46,177 nucleotides of DNA, taken from assembly GCA_017512365.1 (NCBI GenBank), contig JAFWGQ010000052.1:1-46177 (forward strand), written 5' to 3'. Each line of letters opens with the position of its first letter. Position 1 is the first letter of the stretch. Source of the DNA: Mogibacterium sp. GTDB taxonomy: Bacteria > Bacillota > Clostridia > Peptostreptococcales > Anaerovoracaceae. A program made the position numbers and the translations under genes. Below are positions 15,899 through 24,370 of the stretch, piece by piece. Under the pieces are notes generated by a model. The model was not told where the DNA came from and did no database searches. It saw nothing but the letters and a program-made list of their open reading frames with translations.

Positions 15899-16772
15899 TG
15901 ACGCATTCCTTTACATAATCTATGAATTCCTCTTCTACTCTCGGCAGCTGGTGGCCCTTCTGCCAGACGAAAAGATATTCCAGTTTCTTGTCATCTCCTT
16001 TTATCCCCTTGAATATCAGGGAATCGTTAGGTATGTATTCTGTCCTCGGATAAATGCTTATCCCTACCATCCTTCCCGCAAGAGCAGCGGCGTCGAGATA
16101 GCTGTCCATCTCGCACACGATCTTAGGCTCCGCGCCTGCGCTTCCGAACCACTTGTATATCGTCTCGATATATGCCTTCCTGCTCGGGACTATGAGGTTC
16201 TCGGCGACAAGTTCGGCAATTTCTATCTCGTCTCCCGCTTTTAGCGCAAGAGGATGCGATCTGTTCATGAGAGCCCCCACCTTCTCATCGCCCACATGGA
16301 AGCTGTGGAGCAGCGAATTGTCGCACGGCGCTGTTATGACCGCAAGGTCTATGTGCCCGCTCCTCATCTTTTCGAGCAGGTCATCCGTGCTGCCGTCGAG
16401 TATGCGGAAGCGTACATCCGGATACATCGCCATGAAACCGGCAAACCATTCGGCGGCGATATCTGGAGCCCTTCCTTCAACAAGGCCGATGTATATGGTG
16501 CCTTTCATGCCCTTTCCCATAGAGCGGATGTCCGCCTCGGTGTCTTCGGCAAGGCTGAGTATCTCCTTGGCTCTCCTGTAGAGCAGCTGCCCGGATTCCG
16601 TGAGTTTGAGACGCCTCCCGCCTCTTATGAAGAGCTCCGTCTCGAGGTCTTCCTCAAGGCCCTTTATCTGCGCGCTAAGAGGCGGCTGGCTCATGTGGAG
16701 CTTCTCGGCGGCTCTGGTTATATTCAGTTCTTCCGCTACCGCTACGAAATACCTGAGCGATCTTAGATCCAT
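15888..16772 (-). CDS. LysR family transcriptional regulator
   Basis: A 294-residue DNA-binding regulator. A winged helix-turn-helix at 1-60 has the classic pattern LRYFVAVAEELNITRAAEKL followed by HMSQPPLSAQIKGLE. The effector-binding domain from about 90 to 290 is of the periplasmic-binding type. Members usually control a neighbouring gene or operon in response to a small molecule. Here the gene is the last of a minus-strand run after kup and a six-TM protein, with AGGAGG nine bases before the ATG, so it may regulate that run or respond to what the membrane protein handles. The ligand is unknown. A terminator overlaps its end. Confidence 0.93.
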   Translation of the reverse strand: MDLRSLRYFVAVAEELNITRAAEKLHMSQPPLSAQIKGLEEDLETELFIRGGRRLKLTESGQLLYRRAKEILSLAEDTEADIRSMGKGMKGTIYIGLVEGRAPDIAAEWFAGFMAMYPDVRFRILDGSTDDLLEKMRSGHIDLAVITAPCDNSLLHSFHVGDEKVGALMNRSHPLALKAGDEIEIAELVAENLIVPSRKAYIETIYKWFGSAGAEPKIVCEMDSYLDAAALAGRMVGISIYPRTEYIPNDSLIFKGIKGDDKKLEYLFVWQKGHQLPRVEEEFIDYVKECVTAE

Positions 16773-16797
16773 GTCAGGAACCTCCTCTCCGCCGTCA

Positions 16798-17466
16798 TCA
16801 GATGATGCCGAGCGGTATCAGCACGACGAGGAGAACGGCCACAAGGGCCCACTCCGTGATGAGGAAGCTCTTCCTTTTCGCAGGCTCCATGTCAGGCACG
16901 TAGTTCGCTGCCAGGAAGAACGGGATGTATGTCGTGATGAACACCGGAAGCACTCCCCACCATCTGTATACCCATATGAACGAATGATTGGACGTCCCCG
17001 CCAGGAAGGATTCGACCAGCGCGAACAGAAGAGCCATGCTGATCGCTCCCGCGAGTCTGCAGTCGATGCCCTTCCTGCCGTCTTTGGCGAAATACCGCGT
17101 GCTCCTGTCCTCAGGCAGCATCTTGAGAGATATGATTCCCGCAAGGGAGAACATCATCGAAAGCTCCCAGCACACTCCGATCAGCAGTATGAATGTCGTC
17201 GACTCGTTGCTGACAGCCCAGAGAGGATAGCCGGCGAAGTGCGCGATCACGGCATTGCCGATCTCGTAGAGCCAGTGGACGCCGTAGAGGGCAAGGCCAG
17301 CAAATATCATGTCATAGTTCTTTTTGTGCATCTCGCTCCAGTACACGTAGAACACTACGGCAAGGATGAAGATGAACGTCCAGTTGAAATTCTCAGTGCT
17401 CCTGACCTGTATCGCTTTTACCAGATCCATGGCCTGCTGAGAGCCGTCTCCCCAGAATTGAAGCAT
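16798..17466 (-). CDS. Six-TM membrane protein of unknown function
   Basis: A 222-residue hydrophobic protein. Six membrane segments can be placed at about 29-47, 52-72, 90-113, 138-157, 165-187 and 200-221. Aromatic residues are frequent (FNWTFIFILAVVFYVYW; WVYRWWGVLP). I do not recognise the family. There is no signal peptide, catalytic motif or known transporter signature. AGGAGG stands eight bases before the ATG, and the gene starts 15 bases after the kup stop and ends 25 bases before lysR, so the three are co-transcribed. A transporter-associated or sensor role is possible but not shown. Confidence 0.8.
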   Translation of the reverse strand: MLQFWGDGSQQAMDLVKAIQVRSTENFNWTFIFILAVVFYVYWSEMHKKNYDMIFAGLALYGVHWLYEIGNAVIAHFAGYPLWAVSNESTTFILLIGVCWELSMMFSLAGIISLKMLPEDRSTRYFAKDGRKGIDCRLAGAISMALLFALVESFLAGTSNHSFIWVYRWWGVLPVFITTYIPFFLAANYVPDMEPAKRKSFLITEWALVAVLLVVLIPLGII

Positions 17467-17481
17467 GGTTCCTACCTCCTG

Positions 17482-19512
17482 TTACTCGTCGTTCTCTGCA
17501 ATATCCGCCTTTTCCTTGCTGCTGTATACCCTGTTGAGTCTCTCTTCCTCTGCCCTTCTCGGCAGGAAGAGAGGCACGTACTCGTACATGACTCTTGAAG
17601 TTTCAAGGCCGAACCACTTGGCCGGATTGCCCGCGATCCTCCTGATATAGTATTTGGTGTGGATCAGGAAATTGTCGTAAGAGGAAAGTTCTCCCTCCAG
17701 CGGCATCATCTTTCTTATCATACAGAATTTGAACGAGCCTATCGCCGAAGGTCCGTATACCGAATACTCCTTGTTCTGAGGCGGCAGCTCGCCGGTCTTC
17801 ATGAGGTCATGCACTATCTGCCTCAGATAGATGTTGACGCTCTGCCTGACCTTGAAGCCGAGGTTTATATTGACCCTGAAGATGAAATCCGTGCCGAGAG
17901 TATTGACCTCATAATCCTTCTGGAAAGGCACGTCTGTGGTATTGACGCTTATGAACCAGTAGGCGTCGGCCCTCTTAGGATCCCTGTCGAGTATCGAATA
18001 CAGGATGTCCCTGTCTATATAATCAAAGTCTTCGCCTTTTGACAGATATACGAGATTGTTGGCGCAGTACGGGACCGAGCTGTCGTTCTGCAGCATCCTG
18101 ATCGCCCCGGCGTAGTCGAGCAGCCTGAGCTTTACTTTCTGCATCCTCTCGATCTGGGTTCCCCTGTACCAGCTTATCATGACGTGCAGTATCAGCAGCG
18201 AGATGATTATGGCGACATAGCCGCCGACTGTGAACTTGCCAAGGCTGGATACGAAGAACACTCCCTCTATCGCTCCGAATACTATAGCGAACAGCGCTGC
18301 GCCTATCTTCCTTCCGTGCAGCACGCCGATATATACGGTAAAGAGCACTGTCATCATCAGCATGCTTATCGTGATGGCAAGACCGTACGCGTTCTCCATG
18401 CGCGAGCCGCTCCTGAAGTACAGTATGACTATGATGCACAGTATCCAGAGTATCTTGTTGATAACAGGGATATAGATCTGTCCCTTCGTGTCCGACGGGA
18501 AGCGCACGTTCAGGTGCGGCATCAGATCGAGACTCGCCGCCTCGTGCACGAGCGTGTAACTGCCGCTGATGAGTGCCTGGCTCGCGATGATGGCCGCGAG
18601 GGCGCTCAGGACGATCGCGACAGGCCTCATGCCCGGAGCGAGCATCATGTAGAACGGGTTCATGTCTTCCATGGCCGCCAGCTGCTCGTTGCCGATGTTC
18701 CTTATGATCCACGAGCACTGCCCCATGTAGTTCAGGATCAGGCAGATCTTGACGAACGGCCAGCTTGCCATGATATTGTTCTTTCCAACATGTCCCATGT
18801 CGGTATAGAGCGCCTCGGCACCTGTCGTACAGAGGAATACGCTGCCGAGTATCATAATGCCGGCTTTGTTTCCCGGGCTGAAAAGGACCCTGAGGGCATA
18901 TACCGGACTGATCGCCCGGAGTATCCCGGGATCGCCGAAGGAATGTATCACTCCGGTGACTCCGAGGAAACAGAACCACACCAGCATGACCGGGCCGAAG
19001 AGCCTGCCTATGTGACTCGTACCGCTCTTCTGTATGAGGAAAAGCCCGCTGACTATCGACAGTGTAATCACTATCACGATGAACTGGCCCTCTCCGAGCA
19101 CCCTGTTCATCACCGGTATGCTTCGAAGACCCTCCACTGCAGTGGTAACGGTAACAGCCGGAGTCAGCACTCCGTCGGCGAGCATGGTGCAGCCTCCAAT
19201 CATCGTAGGGATGATGAGCCACTTGCCGCAGTTTCTGACCAGGCTGTACAGAGCAAATATGCCGCCCTCACCGTGGTTGTCGGCACGGAGAGCTATCAGC
19301 ACATGCTTTATAGTGGTCAGCAGCGTGATGGTCCATATTACCAGAGAAAGAGATCCGATTATGAAATCGGGATCCACCCGGCCGAGGCCGCCGTTGCCCT
19401 CGACGATCGATTTCATGACGTACATGGGAGAAGTGCCGATGTCGCCGTAGACAATGCCTATGGTGACGAGGAACATCCCCATGCTTACCTTATTCGTCTT
19501 TATATCTTCCAT
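17482..19512 (-). CDS. kup: Kup-type potassium uptake protein
   Basis: A 676-residue K+ transporter of the KUP/HAK/KT family, thought to be a K+/H+ symporter. The family signature IVYGDIGTSPMYV is near the N terminus, then LRADNHGEGGIFALY and GVLTPAVTVTTAVEGL. About 12 membrane segments fill residues 1-450, followed by a cytosolic tail of about 220 residues. The ATG at 19512 lacks a ribosome site and lies just after a -10 box. An in-frame ATG ten codons on follows AAGGTAAGC and could be used instead. Kup is followed by the six-TM protein and lysR. Confidence 0.95.
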   Translation of the reverse strand: MEDIKTNKVSMGMFLVTIGIVYGDIGTSPMYVMKSIVEGNGGLGRVDPDFIIGSLSLVIWTITLLTTIKHVLIALRADNHGEGGIFALYSLVRNCGKWLIIPTMIGGCTMLADGVLTPAVTVTTAVEGLRSIPVMNRVLGEGQFIVIVITLSIVSGLFLIQKSGTSHIGRLFGPVMLVWFCFLGVTGVIHSFGDPGILRAISPVYALRVLFSPGNKAGIMILGSVFLCTTGAEALYTDMGHVGKNNIMASWPFVKICLILNYMGQCSWIIRNIGNEQLAAMEDMNPFYMMLAPGMRPVAIVLSALAAIIASQALISGSYTLVHEAASLDLMPHLNVRFPSDTKGQIYIPVINKILWILCIIVILYFRSGSRMENAYGLAITISMLMMTVLFTVYIGVLHGRKIGAALFAIVFGAIEGVFFVSSLGKFTVGGYVAIIISLLILHVMISWYRGTQIERMQKVKLRLLDYAGAIRMLQNDSSVPYCANNLVYLSKGEDFDYIDRDILYSILDRDPKRADAYWFISVNTTDVPFQKDYEVNTLGTDFIFRVNINLGFKVRQSVNIYLRQIVHDLMKTGELPPQNKEYSVYGPSAIGSFKFCMIRKMMPLEGELSSYDNFLIHTKYYIRRIAGNPAKWFGLETSRVMYEYVPLFLPRRAEEERLNRVYSSKEKADIAENDE

Positions 19513-19520
19513 AATATGAA

Positions 19521-19549
19521 ATAGTACTACTTTTTACTGATGTTTCCAA
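19521..19549 (-). promoter_or_regulatory. Promoter abutting the kup start codon
   Basis: On the minus strand TTGGAA (19544-19549), 17 bases, then TACTAT (19521-19526). The ATG at 19512 is eight bases past the -10 box, which would leave a leader of about two bases. Both hexamers match consensus at four of six positions. Confidence 0.35.
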
Positions 19550-19552
19550 CAA

Positions 19553-21214
19553 TCAGCTTTTGTATCTGTCGAGATCCAGTTCTCCGACGCTCTTTGCGAC
19601 TATCGTTGTGATGACCGTATCTCCGGTGCAGTTGCATGTGCAAAGGAACATCCCGATCAGAGGTCCTATTCCCATTACAAGGCCGATCGCCTCAGTCGGA
19701 ACGCCGAGCTGCTCTAGCAGTACCGAAAGGCAGATGACGCCTGCCCCCGGGATACCCGGAGCTCCCATCGAAAGTATCACCACCGTAAACGCCATCATCA
19801 GAAGAGTGCTGCCTGTGATAGTCACGCCGTATACTTTGGCAAGCGCCAGGGCAAATACCATCAGCTGCACGCATGTGCCGTCCATGTTGAGCGTCGCCCC
19901 CAGAGGGATCGACAGGCTGTACACCTTGCTGCTTACGCCCAGCTTCTTGCCGCAGACATCCATGTTGAGAGGTATGGCTGCATTGCTGGACGCCATCGAG
20001 AATATCTGCAGCATCACAGGAGCGTACTTTCTGATGAACGGCCGCGGATCAAGTCTGCCAAGCAGCATCATCAGCATGATGTAAACAACGAGCATGACCG
20101 CGAGGCCGAACAGGAACGTCGCGAACATACCCAGAATAGACAGTATGGTTTTGACACCGAGGTCTATCACCATCGATGCCATGGAACAGAATACCGCGAC
20201 AGGCATCAGTCTGATTATCATGGCTGTGATCTTCATGAAGAGCTCGTTCAGCGCTTCAAAGATCTGTATAAGCACCTCCGAATACTTGCCGATCAGCCCG
20301 ACTGCGATGCCGCAGAGCACCGCAAGGAAAATGAGCTGAGCCATGTTGTTCTCAAGGAACGGCCTGATGAAATTGGAAGGGACTATGTCCACTATCATAT
20401 CGATGGCGGACAGCTCCACATCTTCTCCCGAAGGTACAGCGGGTCCTGAAGCTGCAGCAGCCGCTGCCGCGCCTCCCCTCGTCCCCGGGCGAAACAGATA
20501 AAACGATCCTGCTCCGACAGCCACCGCGATCAGCGTGGTGAAAAAGTACATTAGAGTCGTCCTGCCGCCTATCCTGCCCAGTTCATTCAGATCCGAAAAG
20601 CCTGAGATGCATGTGACGATCGAAAAGAACACGACCGGCGCCACGATGATCTTGAGCGCGTTGATATACATGGTCTTTATCGGAGTGAGGAGGTATCCGT
20701 TCAGAGCGCCGTTGACGGACTCAGGGCCCGCCAGTGAGAGCATCACACCGAGCAGTGTTCCCGCAAGCAACGCGCCGAGCGTCAGGTACAGGAACATTCT
20801 GCGGTTCTTTTCTATCGTGATTCGGATGTTGTTGTATCCGTTCTTATGACTGAACTTCAGACCGTCCGCAAGAGACGTGAGCATGATGTTGCGGATCTCT
20901 TCGAGCATGTCGTCTCCGACATCTGTGTCAAGGATGACGTCTGCCGCTGTCATCGCGTCAGTCAGCGAGTAATCGCTGCCCGGCGCAGACATTTCGACAG
21001 TTATGCTTCCGGCGAATTTCTTCACATTGACCCTGAGATTCCCGCTTTTTTCGGCATGTGCCACAAGGCTGGCTATCGCTTCCTCGGCGACAAGCGTCCC
21101 CTTGATCACCGCTTTTGCCTCGAGTCCGTATTCCTCAAGGCCTTTCTGCACGAATTCAGAGGCCGATCCCGTAGGATCCTTTTTAAGATCAAATATTCCC
21201 CTTTTGTTAGTCAT
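19553..21214 (-). CDS. Dicarboxylate/amino-acid:cation symporter with extra N-terminal domain
   Basis: A 553-residue protein. Residues from about 135 to the end form a complete DAACS (GltP/DctA-like) symporter. It has eight membrane helices, re-entrant loops, the motif MASSNAAIPLNMDVC and the ion-site motif LNMDGTCVQ. This family imports aspartate, glutamate or C4-dicarboxylates with H+ or Na+. The first 135 or so residues are extra. Their pattern (LVAEEAIASLVAHAEKSG, then RVNVKKFAGSITVEMSA, ending NGYNNIRITIEK) resembles an RsbW-type GHKL ATPase fold, but the N-box Asn is replaced by Ser and no clear DxGxG is present. It is probably a non-catalytic regulatory domain. The start at 21214 is supported by AGGAG eight bases upstream; the frame stays open to 21307. 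It is last in the rhodanese-HAD-symporter run. Confidence 0.9.
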   Translation of the reverse strand: MTNKRGIFDLKKDPTGSASEFVQKGLEEYGLEAKAVIKGTLVAEEAIASLVAHAEKSGNLRVNVKKFAGSITVEMSAPGSDYSLTDAMTAADVILDTDVGDDMLEEIRNIMLTSLADGLKFSHKNGYNNIRITIEKNRRMFLYLTLGALLAGTLLGVMLSLAGPESVNGALNGYLLTPIKTMYINALKIIVAPVVFFSIVTCISGFSDLNELGRIGGRTTLMYFFTTLIAVAVGAGSFYLFRPGTRGGAAAAAAASGPAVPSGEDVELSAIDMIVDIVPSNFIRPFLENNMAQLIFLAVLCGIAVGLIGKYSEVLIQIFEALNELFMKITAMIIRLMPVAVFCSMASMVIDLGVKTILSILGMFATFLFGLAVMLVVYIMLMMLLGRLDPRPFIRKYAPVMLQIFSMASSNAAIPLNMDVCGKKLGVSSKVYSLSIPLGATLNMDGTCVQLMVFALALAKVYGVTITGSTLLMMAFTVVILSMGAPGIPGAGVICLSVLLEQLGVPTEAIGLVMGIGPLIGMFLCTCNCTGDTVITTIVAKSVGELDLDRYKS

Positions 21215-21222
21215 TTCTGCTG

Positions 21223-21227
21223 CTCCT
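21223..21227 (-). promoter_or_regulatory. Ribosome binding site that fixes the symporter start
   Basis: AGGAG on the minus strand, eight bases before the ATG at 21214. It also lies just before the stop of the HAD gene, suiting translational coupling. Confidence 0.7.
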
Positions 21228-21233
21228 GTATAT

Positions 21234-22376
21234 CTAAGCTGCATCATCCAGCGCTTCATCGCCCGAAGCATCTGCAGGCTGTGCAGGCACCCATTCGGCA
21301 GGATCATACTGCCTGTCGGATATCGTCACGCCCTTTTTATATATCGTGGCAAAATCGTTTTTCATCGAGACAGGTATGTAGCCCATCGAACGGTACTCTT
21401 CGGACATCTCGTTCCAGTCCTGCTTGCCCCATTCTCTGACATTATCGTCGGCAACGACCATGAACGCCAGCGACTTATACTTGTTTCTGTCGTCGATGGT
21501 GTAATTCAGCATGCTTGTATCGCTTCCGCTGTTGCCGAAAGCGAGGACCGGACGGTGTCCGATCTCCCTTTCTATGAATATAGGCTTGTTTGCATTGAGA
21601 TCCTTCTGTATGAATCCTCCGGTAAACACCAGCTCATCGCCGTTCTCATACTTGAAGTCCATGTTGGACGGCACATCCTCGTATCCCCTGACCTTTACCT
21701 CGAAGTCGGTCCCTATCACATGGCCGGGATCTACGTATTCATGCAGAGGCGAATTCGCCATGATCGCCCTGGATGTCGTCCTCTCCGTGCCGCTTATCAC
21801 CCAGATGGTAAAGCCGTTCTCATGCAGATACTTCACGACCTCGACCATCGGCAGATAGCAGCCCTCGCCGTATTTCATGTTATTGAAGCTTGACGTTTTC
21901 TTCTGTCCGAATTCCGAAGCGTAGTCGAAGAGCTCGTTTACTGTCATACCCGCATAGGCCTTCGCGAAATTCCTCGCAAGAGACTCGTCCGCGGTGTATC
22001 CCGGCTGTATGGAAGCTGCCACCGCCTTGAGTTCATCGGACACTCTTTCCGGATGGTCCTTCAGGCAGAACTCGATGAACATCATAGTGTCGTAGTACGT
22101 ATAGAAGGTCTCGCAGGTAAGCGTACCGTCCATGTCGAATACCGCTATGCGGTCCTCTTCAGGGATGAAGTCCTCGCTTTCTTCATCAGTGACCGCAGCG
22201 ACATAGTCTCTGAGCGCCTGTGCCGGCTCCGAGCCCTCTGTCCAGTACTCGGTAAGATCATCTTTCTTTTCGACAGTCTTCGCGCTGCCCTTCGTCGCCT
22301 GTATCATCCCCATGATCACAAGCAGCAGCGCCAAGACTATAAGCACTCCTTTTACCCACTTATCAGATTTCTCCAT
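21234..22376 (-). CDS. Membrane-anchored HAD-family phosphatase
   Basis: A 380-residue protein with a short basic N terminus and one membrane anchor (about 8-27, GVLIVLALLLVIMGMI), so the catalytic domain should be outside the membrane. HAD motifs are present: FDMDGTL (nucleophile Asp) at about 79-85, VISGTER as motif II, and FGNSGSDTSML as motif IV. The layout resembles phosphoserine- or phosphorylcholine-phosphatase-like HAD enzymes; the substrate is not defined. The start at 22376 is preferred because GGAGG stands eight bases before it; an ATG 18 bases upstream lacks one. It overlaps the rhodanese gene end by 14 bases and precedes the symporter gene by 19, so the three form an operon. Confidence 0.85.
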   Translation of the reverse strand: MEKSDKWVKGVLIVLALLLVIMGMIQATKGSAKTVEKKDDLTEYWTEGSEPAQALRDYVAAVTDEESEDFIPEEDRIAVFDMDGTLTCETFYTYYDTMMFIEFCLKDHPERVSDELKAVAASIQPGYTADESLARNFAKAYAGMTVNELFDYASEFGQKKTSSFNNMKYGEGCYLPMVEVVKYLHENGFTIWVISGTERTTSRAIMANSPLHEYVDPGHVIGTDFEVKVRGYEDVPSNMDFKYENGDELVFTGGFIQKDLNANKPIFIEREIGHRPVLAFGNSGSDTSMLNYTIDDRNKYKSLAFMVVADDNVREWGKQDWNEMSEEYRSMGYIPVSMKNDFATIYKKGVTISDRQYDPAEWVPAQPADASGDEALDDAA

Positions 22377-22743
22377 TTCCTTTTCCTCCGTCATCCAAAG
22401 ATCGCTCTTCCGTGCTCACAGGACCGTCGTAGTCCATGTAGCCTCCTATGTTCTTAGCCCTGAAATACCCCATCTGCCTGAGAGATCCGGCGGATACGCC
22501 GCTCCTTGAACCGCTGTAGCAGTACATGAAGATATGTGCATCCTTATCCTTCAGCACGCTCTCGACCCATTTGCGGTTACGGCGTTTCAGCGAGCCCGCT
22601 TCGATGTTGACAGCGCCCGGCACATGCCCTTTTCCGTACTCATCCGGAGTGCGGACGTCGATAAGCACCGCATCGCCAAAGCAGGCCATCTCTTCAAGCC
22701 CTTCGTTTATGTCAGGTTCCTGTATATCATCGTAATAACCCAT
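22363..22743 (-). CDS. Single-domain rhodanese-like protein
   Basis: A 126-residue cytoplasmic protein made of one rhodanese domain. The entry motif VLIDVRTPDEYGKGHVPGAV and the active loop YCYSGSRSG (catalytic Cys about 75) are intact. These proteins move sulfane sulfur from persulfides or thiosulfate to acceptors. First gene of the operon with the HAD phosphatase and symporter. The C-terminal 20 residues are charged and overlap the start of the next gene. No ribosome site precedes the ATG; a promoter -10 box lies seven bases before it. Confidence 0.92.
   Translation of the reverse strand: MGYYDDIQEPDINEGLEEMACFGDAVLIDVRTPDEYGKGHVPGAVNIEAGSLKRRNRKWVESVLKDKDAHIFMYCYSGSRSGVSAGSLRQMGYFRAKNIGGYMDYDGPVSTEERSLDDGGKGNGEI
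22385..22389 (-). promoter_or_regulatory. Ribosome binding site that fixes the HAD phosphatase start
   Basis: GGAGG on the minus strand, inside the end of the rhodanese gene, eight bases before the ATG at 22376. Confidence 0.7.
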
Positions 22744-22749
22744 AACGCT

Positions 22750-22778
22750 ATTCTACACCAATTCACGGTACTTGTCCC
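22750..22778 (-). promoter_or_regulatory. Promoter abutting the rhodanese start codon
   Basis: On the minus strand GGGACA (22773-22778), 17 bases, TAGAAT (22750-22755). A transcript start seven bases on would be the A of the ATG at 22743. The inverted repeat TTGTCCCGACAA (plus strand, 22772-22783) covers the -35 and may be an operator. Confidence 0.45.
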
Positions 22779-22784
22779 GACAAT

Positions 22785-22819
22785 AAAAGAGGAGTCTGCA
22801 GATCATCCCAGCAGACCCC
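22785..22819 (-). terminator. Intrinsic terminator after the second diguanylate cyclase
   Basis: On the minus strand GGGGTCTGC pairs with GCAGACTCC (one G-T pair) around an 11-base loop, followed by TCTTTTATT. Confidence 0.8.
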
Positions 22820-22847
22820 TTATCTTCAGATCACAGGACTGGACTCA

Positions 22848-24302
22848 TCACAGGCCCTGCTGATAGCCCTTAGCCGCTCTCTTGCGGACATACATATCGT
22901 TGTCAGCGTGTCTGAACAGATCATCCACGCCCCTGTCTCTTACCGCATCGAACCTGGCAAGTCCCTCTGATGCGGATATCCTCTCCCACGGATCGAGAGC
23001 AGGATCATTCCTGAGATCAGCCAGCGCGTTCTGGAATTCCTCTCTCAGCTCTTCGGCGCGTTCATAGTCGCCGCCTTTCAGCACAGCCACGAATTCGTCG
23101 CCGCCTACGCGGAATACAGGCGAGTGAGCATATACCCTGCATATGTTCGCTGCCAGCAGGCGGATGGCCACGTCGCCCTTTTCATGTCCGTAAGTATCGT
23201 TGATCTTCTTGAGATCGTCGAGATCGAACAGCGCAAGTCCGATCTTCGTCTCTCCGTCTGCCAGCTCTTTTTCGAGTTTCCTTGTCTCCTCGTCATAAGC
23301 CAGCTTGTTGCGCACTCCGGTCAGCGCGTCCTTCTTGGCAAGCTCGTTGAGAAGGATCGCCTCGCCCCTGCTCTCATCGAGCTCATCCGTCAGCGCCAGT
23401 ATATTGGCTATGTTGTCGTTGATGTCACGCTCCATCTGCTTCATCGATTCGGACAGTGACTCGATCTCATCTCCTGTCTTTATGTCCAGACTCGAGAAGC
23501 TGCTGTGATGCGTGCTTTCTTCCCTGTAGAACCCCGCAGCCGCATCAGTGAGCTCATTGATAGGCTTGATAATGGATCTGCTGATCGCCCTGATGACCAG
23601 GAACGCGATCACAAATGCAAGAGCCACCTCGAGCAGTATCAGCGTAGCCAGGGCGCGCCGCTCGTAGGCTTTTATGTCATTCATGGAGATATCCGTGGCC
23701 GTATAGGCTATCACGTTGCCGTCTTTGTCATATACCGGAGCAGCAGCCGTTACAAGCCAGCCATACTCGTCCGTATTGGTGACATAAGGCGGGAATCCGA
23801 CCTCAGGTCTGGTCAGCACCTGCTTGTTTATGTCATATATGGGATCGAAGCATCCCGGAGGACAGGGTTCCTCATGAGCGGCATCGACCAGATAGATGAA
23901 TGACTTCGTCGGCACGTCCACATACGTGAGATACACGCAGTCGACCTCGTTCACATCCTGGATCTTTGTCAGCTCCTCCTTCAGAGCTTTGAAATCATCT
24001 GATTCTTCCACTTCAGAGAAGAGCGCCTGGTATTCATTCCATGCGTCGGAACCCCATTCCTCGCTTCCGACCCGGTTCTCAGTGGAATTATAAATATCTT
24101 CTACGGCTTTCCTGACTCGGCCGGCTGCCTCGGCATCTATCGATACCGCAAGAGTCTCAGACAGATCACGCGCTTTTGCCTTATAATCGCTGTCGATGAG
24201 GTTCGATACTATCCTGTAGCTGGAGATTATCATCGCTCCGCAGAGGATGACAGCGCTTATTATGATAATTATTACTGATTTGTTTCTCAGAGAGCCTTTC
24301 AT
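22848..24302 (-). CDS. Membrane diguanylate cyclase with Cache-like sensor (paralogue)
   Basis: A 484-residue c-di-GMP synthase with the same plan as the protein at 6301-7797. TM1 lies at about 9-30, an extracytoplasmic Cache-like domain at about 35-215, TM2 at about 217-240, then a HAMP-like linker and a GGDEF domain at about 315-475. The active site FRVGGDEFVAV at 398-408 is intact, and the upstream RxxD inhibition site is again replaced (YAHS). The sensor contains PCPPGCFDP, a cysteine pair outside the membrane that the first paralogue lacks, so the signals sensed probably differ. AAGGAT precedes the ATG. It follows the Fe-S aldo/keto reductase gene on the same strand at 68 bases and ends at a terminator. 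Confidence 0.9.
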   Translation of the reverse strand: MKGSLRNKSVIIIIISAVILCGAMIISSYRIVSNLIDSDYKAKARDLSETLAVSIDAEAAGRVRKAVEDIYNSTENRVGSEEWGSDAWNEYQALFSEVEESDDFKALKEELTKIQDVNEVDCVYLTYVDVPTKSFIYLVDAAHEEPCPPGCFDPIYDINKQVLTRPEVGFPPYVTNTDEYGWLVTAAAPVYDKDGNVIAYTATDISMNDIKAYERRALATLILLEVALAFVIAFLVIRAISRSIIKPINELTDAAAGFYREESTHHSSFSSLDIKTGDEIESLSESMKQMERDINDNIANILALTDELDESRGEAILLNELAKKDALTGVRNKLAYDEETRKLEKELADGETKIGLALFDLDDLKKINDTYGHEKGDVAIRLLAANICRVYAHSPVFRVGGDEFVAVLKGGDYERAEELREEFQNALADLRNDPALDPWERISASEGLARFDAVRDRGVDDLFRHADNDMYVRKRAAKGYQQGL

Positions 24303-24370
24303 GTATCCTTATCCTTCAGATAATTGTCAACGTCTTTTTAATGATACCACAATTCCTCTGAGAAGTCCCT

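Noticed and set aside
18184-19524. Long open frame on the plus strand opposite kup
   Set aside because: Its composition is that of a reversed complement (many His, Arg, Asp, Tyr), there are no motifs or ribosome site, and kup on the other strand is certain.
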